DNA of 64,000 nucleotides from Opitutaceae bacterium (GTDB taxonomy: Bacteria > Verrucomicrobiota > Verrucomicrobiia > Opitutales > Opitutaceae): NCBI GenBank assembly GCA_030648295.1, contig JAUSID010000132.1:1-64000 (forward strand), read 5' to 3'. A model generated the notes under the pieces. That model searched no databases, was not told where the DNA came from, and saw only the letters and a list, made by a program, of their open reading frames with translations. Of this stretch, positions 60,755 through 64,000 are shown piece after piece. Made by a program: the position numbers and the translations under genes. Positions within the stretch are counted from its first letter, which is position 1. Every line of letters starts with the position of its first letter.

Positions 60755-61687
60755 CTAGACACCGGCATGTTCGCGCACGTACGTGCGGGCGGTTTTTGCT
60801 TTCGGCAGCGCCGGGACCTTCACCGGATCCTCCTCCGCCTCGACCACCAGCCAGCCGCGATAATCGGCGGCCGCGAGAATCTGAAACAAGGCGGGAAAAT
60901 CGACCGCCCCGTCGCCCGGAATGGTGAACACCCCTTCCTTCACCGCGCGGAAAAACGACCATCCTTCGCGCCGCGCCCGCTCCACGATTTGTGGCCTCAC
61001 GCTCTTGAGATGCACGTGGCCGATCCGCGCGGCGTGTCGCTTTGCCACCGCCACCGGGTCGAGCCCGGCGAAGGCGAGATGCCCCGCATCCAGCACGAGC
61101 GACAACTCGGGGACCGCGCCCAGCAATCGGTCCAGTTCGCGCTCGGTTTGGATCACCGTGCCCATGTGGTGGTGATAGACGATTGTCATTTCCTCCGCCG
61201 CCGCCACGGCCGCCAGATGCTTCAGCCCCGCCACGAAACGCATCCACTCCGGTTCCGTGAGCGGCGACCGATCGTGCTCGGCGAATCCCAACGCGGCGTC
61301 CCGCTGCCCATGAATGCACCGCGTGCATTCCGCCAGGATGGCGACGCGCGCGCCCAGGGTTTTCAGCAGCGTGAGGTGCGATCGAAAGCCCTTCTCCTCC
61401 TCCGCGAGCGGGCGCTCGGCGAGATGGGTGCTGTGCCAGCCGCTCGCCAGCCGCAAATGATGCCGCGCCAGTGCGCCCGCGAGCGCGTCGGCGCTCCGTG
61501 GATACGCGTGGCCCAATTCCGTGCCGGCGTAACCCGCATCCCGCATCTCGCGCAGGATGGTGTCGAGCGGCACGTCGCCGGCAAGGTCATCGAAGTCGTC
61601 GTTGCTCCAGATGATCGGGTTTGCCCCGACGAGACAGTGGCGGAGGCTGGCGCGCATGAGCGGATTGGGTGCTACGACGGAGCCCAT
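60755..61687 (-). CDS. iolE: Myo-inosose-2 dehydratase
   Basis: About 310 residues of an AP-endonuclease/xylose-isomerase TIM barrel. IolE dehydrates 2-keto-myo-inositol to 3D-trihydroxycyclohexane-1,2-dione, the substrate of IolD. The family start CLVGANPIIWSNDDFDDLAG and GTELGHAYPRS are diagnostic; metal-ligand segments are IVYHHHMGTVIQT, LVLDAGHLAFAGLDP and HVHLKSVRP, and the end is WLVVEAEEDPVKVPAL. I start at ATG 61687; ATG 61657 (MRASLRHCLVG) is an alternative, and ATG 61714 lies inside a repeat element and is unlikely. It is separated from iolD by that repeat. Confidence 0.9.
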   Translation of the reverse strand: MGSVVAPNPLMRASLRHCLVGANPIIWSNDDFDDLAGDVPLDTILREMRDAGYAGTELGHAYPRSADALAGALARHHLRLASGWHSTHLAERPLAEEEKGFRSHLTLLKTLGARVAILAECTRCIHGQRDAALGFAEHDRSPLTEPEWMRFVAGLKHLAAVAAAEEMTIVYHHHMGTVIQTERELDRLLGAVPELSLVLDAGHLAFAGLDPVAVAKRHAARIGHVHLKSVRPQIVERARREGWSFFRAVKEGVFTIPGDGAVDFPALFQILAAADYRGWLVVEAEEDPVKVPALPKAKTARTYVREHAGV

Positions 61688-61704
61688 GAATGAGTTCTTA
61701 GGGC

Positions 61705-61815
61705 GTGTCTTCAAACGCGGAGGCCGTGTAGCGGAAGCCGTGAGGCTTTCGCCATACCGACGAAACGCTCACGCGTTCCGCTACGCCGAGTTTCGGCATC
61801 GAGGTTTGAAAACAC
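61705..61815. repeat. 111-bp hairpin element between iolD and iolE
   Basis: Outer arms gtgtcttcaaac (61705-61716) and gtttgaaaacac (61804-61815), inner arms gtagcggaagccgtgag (61728-61744) and ctcacgcgttccgctac (61768-61784). Sister of 47223-47372. It is inserted close to the iolE start. Confidence 0.85.
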
Positions 61816-61874
61816 AGCCTAGTCCTTTCGTCCGTTGGTCCCTTGGTCCTTTAGTCTCTTGGTCTCTTAGTCCT
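61816..61874. repeat. Short TTGGTCC-type word array
   Basis: gttggtcccttggtccttta and gtctcttggtctcttagtcc are 7-8 bp repeats; TTGGTCC is the reverse complement of the GGACCAA heptamer that forms the ten-unit array at 4350-4419. It lies directly after the iolD stop. Confidence 0.75.
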
Positions 61875-63743
61875 CTAATAATAGAATCGCTGCTTTTTCA
61901 GCGCCCGTTCGTAGCCGGCGCGGGCGGCGCGTACTGCGGGCACGCTCGATGTGCCCGACATTGGAACATCCCACCACGAGAACCCCGGCAGCCGCACGCC
62001 GGCTGGAACCCGCGCGCAGATCACATTGACGCCGGTGGCGGTCTTCGCCTCGGCGAGCGCGGCCCGGAGTTCCTCCACGGTGTCCGCCTGCCGTCCACTG
62101 GCACCGAGGCTGCGGGCGTTCGCGGCGAAATCGACCCCGACGGGCGGGCCCTCGAGCCGGCCGGTGCGCCGCGAACGCCGGCGAAACTCGTTGCCAAAGT
62201 TCCGGCCACCGCAGCCCTGCTGCAGCCCCTGGATGCAGCCGAACGCCTGGTTGTCGACCACCACGATTGTGAGGTCCAGCCCCTCCTGCACCGCAGTGAC
62301 GATTTCGGTGTGGAGCATGAGGTAACTGCCGTCACCGAGAAATGCGTACACGCGCCGGCCCGGATCGGCCATCTTCACCCCGAGCGCGCCGGCGATTTCG
62401 TAGCCCATGCAGGAATAGCCGTACTCCGAGTGGTAGTCATTCGTCGCGTGCGAGCGCCAGAGCTTGTGCACGTCGCCCGGCAGCCCGCCCGAGGCGTGCA
62501 CCATGGTGCCCTCCGTGCCGCAGGCGCGGTTCACCTCGTCGATGACCTGCGCCTGCGTGAGCGGGATGCCACGTTTTGGGCCGACGAGCGTGGCCCGCGT
62601 CGCGTCCCACCCCTCGCGGGCGCGACGGACCGCCAGCCGGAAACCCGACGGCACTCTCCAGCCCTCGAGCGCACGATTCAGCTGCGCGAGCACCGCGCGG
62701 GCGTCTCCCACCAGCGGCAGCGCTCCATGTTTGCGCGCATCCATCGCATGGAGGTTGATCGCAATGAACCGGACCCGCGGATGTTGAAACTGCGTCTTCG
62801 AGGCGGTGGTGAAATCGCTCAGCCGGGTGCCGATGCAAATGACAAGGTCGGCCTCTCGCGCGACTGCGTTCGCCGCCGCGGTGCCGGTGACGCCCACGGC
62901 GCCGAGGCAGGACGGGTGCGCGTCGATCAGCGCGCCTTTGCCGGCCTGCGACACGGCGACGGGAATCCCTGTCCTGGTCGCGAGATTTTCGAGCGCCGCC
63001 GTCGCATCGCTGTAGTGAACCCCGCCGCCGGCGACGATCAACGGACGCCGGCTGCCGCGAATGAGCTCGGCCGCGGCCCGAATCGCGACGGTGGCGGCCG
63101 CCGGCCGCTCGACCGTGTAGACGCGTTTCTCAAAAAAGTGCAGCGGATACGCGCAGCTCTCCGCCTGCACGTCCTCGGGCATCGCGATCGTGACCGCCCC
63201 GGTCTCCGCCGGATCGCTCAGCACGCGCATCGCCTCGGGCAGCGCGGTGAGGATTTGCTCCGGGCGGTTGATCCGATCCCAGTATTTGGATACGGGGCGG
63301 AAGCAGTCGTTGACACTGACGTCCTGGCTGGCGGGAAACTCCAGCTGCTGGAGCACCGGGCCGGGCCGCCGGTTGGCGAAGATGTCGCCGGGCAGCAGCA
63401 GCACAGGCAGCCGGTTGACCGACGCGGTCGCCGCGCCCGTCAGCATGTTCGTTGCTCCCGGGCCAATCGAGCTCGTGCAGGCGAACGTGCCGAGCCGTCG
63501 CCGCGCCTTGGCGAATGCGACCGCGGTGTGGACCATCGCCTGCTCGGTTTTCGGCTGGAAGTAGGGGAGCGCGCGACCGCCGTGTTCCTCGAGCGCCTGG
63601 CCGAAGCCGGTGACGTTGCCGTGGCCGAAGATACCGAACACACCGTTGATCAGCCGGTGTTCGACGCCATCGCGGGCGATGTATTGCCGCTGGAGAAACT
63701 TCACCAGCGCAGCGGCCATGTTGAGGGTAACGGTATTTTTCAT
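61875..63743 (-). CDS. iolD: 3D-(3,5/4)-trihydroxycyclohexane-1,2-dione hydrolase
   Basis: A 622-residue thiamine-diphosphate enzyme that hydrolyses the ring in inositol catabolism, giving 5-deoxy-glucuronate. It has the three-domain ThDP fold: the ThDP Glu is E67 (KTEQAMVHTA), the middle Rossmann domain is at about 195-345 (RPLIVAGGGVHYSDA), and the ThDP/Mg site begins GDGSYLMLHTEIV (about 470) and ends VDNQAFG. IolD-specific segments are FGHGNVTGFGQAL and QQGCGGRNFGNEFRRRS. The ATG 63743 overlaps the iolB stop (ATGA). The next gene, iolE, does the preceding step. Confidence 0.95.
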   Translation of the reverse strand: MKNTVTLNMAAALVKFLQRQYIARDGVEHRLINGVFGIFGHGNVTGFGQALEEHGGRALPYFQPKTEQAMVHTAVAFAKARRRLGTFACTSSIGPGATNMLTGAATASVNRLPVLLLPGDIFANRRPGPVLQQLEFPASQDVSVNDCFRPVSKYWDRINRPEQILTALPEAMRVLSDPAETGAVTIAMPEDVQAESCAYPLHFFEKRVYTVERPAAATVAIRAAAELIRGSRRPLIVAGGGVHYSDATAALENLATRTGIPVAVSQAGKGALIDAHPSCLGAVGVTGTAAANAVAREADLVICIGTRLSDFTTASKTQFQHPRVRFIAINLHAMDARKHGALPLVGDARAVLAQLNRALEGWRVPSGFRLAVRRAREGWDATRATLVGPKRGIPLTQAQVIDEVNRACGTEGTMVHASGGLPGDVHKLWRSHATNDYHSEYGYSCMGYEIAGALGVKMADPGRRVYAFLGDGSYLMLHTEIVTAVQEGLDLTIVVVDNQAFGCIQGLQQGCGGRNFGNEFRRRSRRTGRLEGPPVGVDFAANARSLGASGRQADTVEELRAALAEAKTATGVNVICARVPAGVRLPGFSWWDVPMSGTSSVPAVRAARAGYERALKKQRFYY

Positions 63744-64000
63744 GCGAGCCCCGGAGGTAAGTCGACTGGCCGCCAGCCCTGCTGTTTCGGATCGAGCGTC
63801 CACGCGTGCGGCGGCGCGAACGTGAAACCCGTGTAAGGGTTGCCCGGCAGATGACGGATCGTCCACAAATAATACATCCCGTAGCCGGGCGCCGACACCT
63901 GCGCGTGATCGCGGCCCGGCGGGATCACGACCGAGTCGCCATGCCGGATCTTCACCACATCGTCGCCGAGTTCCGCGTGGCCATAGCCCTCCGGCGCGGT
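63740..64000 (-). CDS. iolB: 5-deoxy-glucuronate isomerase, C-terminal part
   Basis: Only the last 86 residues are in the window; the gene continues past the right edge. The visible part TAPEGYGHAELGDDVVKIRH, SVVIPPGRDHAQVSAPGYGM, YYLWTIRHLPGNPYTGFTFA is highly typical of IolB, a cupin-fold isomerase that converts 5-deoxy-glucuronate to 2-deoxy-5-keto-gluconate, the step after IolD. Its stop overlaps the iolD start by ATGA, so the two are translationally coupled. Other iol genes (iolC, iolG, iolJ) are expected further right. Confidence 0.93.
   Translation of the reverse strand, partial: TAPEGYGHAELGDDVVKIRHGDSVVIPPGRDHAQVSAPGYGMYYLWTIRHLPGNPYTGFTFAPPHAWTLDPKQQGWRPVDLPPGLA

Overview
The window is high-GC DNA from a Gram-negative bacterium. 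LPS synthesis (Kdo transferase), two very large TonB-dependent receptors with carboxypeptidase-regulatory-like N-terminal domains, an RND efflux system, an exosortase, a sulfatase and the PhoH / 7TM-HD / YbeY cluster together point to a Verrucomicrobiota member, most probably an Opitutaceae-like one. This is inferred from gene content; no rRNA or tRNA gene was seen.
Layout. 0.5-2.3 kb: GspA(ExeA)/GspB-like secretion-assembly pair (-). 2.4-5.4 kb: FtsB/DivIC-like protein, UDP-sugar pyrophosphorylase and an outer-membrane-barrel-like protein (+). 5.5-11 kb: tripartite heavy-metal-type RND pump (-), facing a damaged two-component regulator that is now a receiver domain fused to the tail of a histidine kinase. 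12.4-13.9 kb: a decayed defence island (HsdR stub, intact Fic protein, PIN-domain stub). 13.9-18.1 kb: coxS-L-M-G molybdenum hydroxylase operon of the form II type. 18-23 kb: membrane protein, two small unknowns, CrcB/DUF190 fluoride module, exported methyltransferase-fold protein, amino acid permease. 23-38 kb: exported and outer-membrane proteins (beta-helix, SGNH hydrolase, TonB receptor, sulfatase, TonB receptor, Ig-like protein). 38-43 kb: YbeY, 7TM-HD, PhoH, HIT. 43-47 kb: TetR, KAS II, unknown, exosortase. 47-55 kb: M16 protease, Kdo transferase, SNF2 helicase. 55-59 kb: RAYT transposase relic, LolA-like protein, small proteins, ClC channel. 59-64 kb: inositol catabolism genes (transaldolase-like, iolE, iolD, iolB running off the end).
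The most unusual property is between the genes. Nearly every intergenic gap holds repeats of a few styles: tandem arrays with a strict 7-bp period but many different unit sequences (GGACCAA, GGACTGA, GGTCAGA, CTGGGTT, GCGGATT and others); long inverted-repeat hairpins whose arms are built of short repeated words; and a short GC-rich palindromic motif around GGGAGCGCGGGCG. One such repeat sits in frame inside the UDP-sugar pyrophosphorylase gene, another overlaps the 5' side of iolE, and a relic of a REP-associated tyrosine transposase (RAYT) is present. Two divergent genes (M16 protease and Kdo transferase) share near-identical pyrimidine-repeat leaders instead of a Shine-Dalgarno site.
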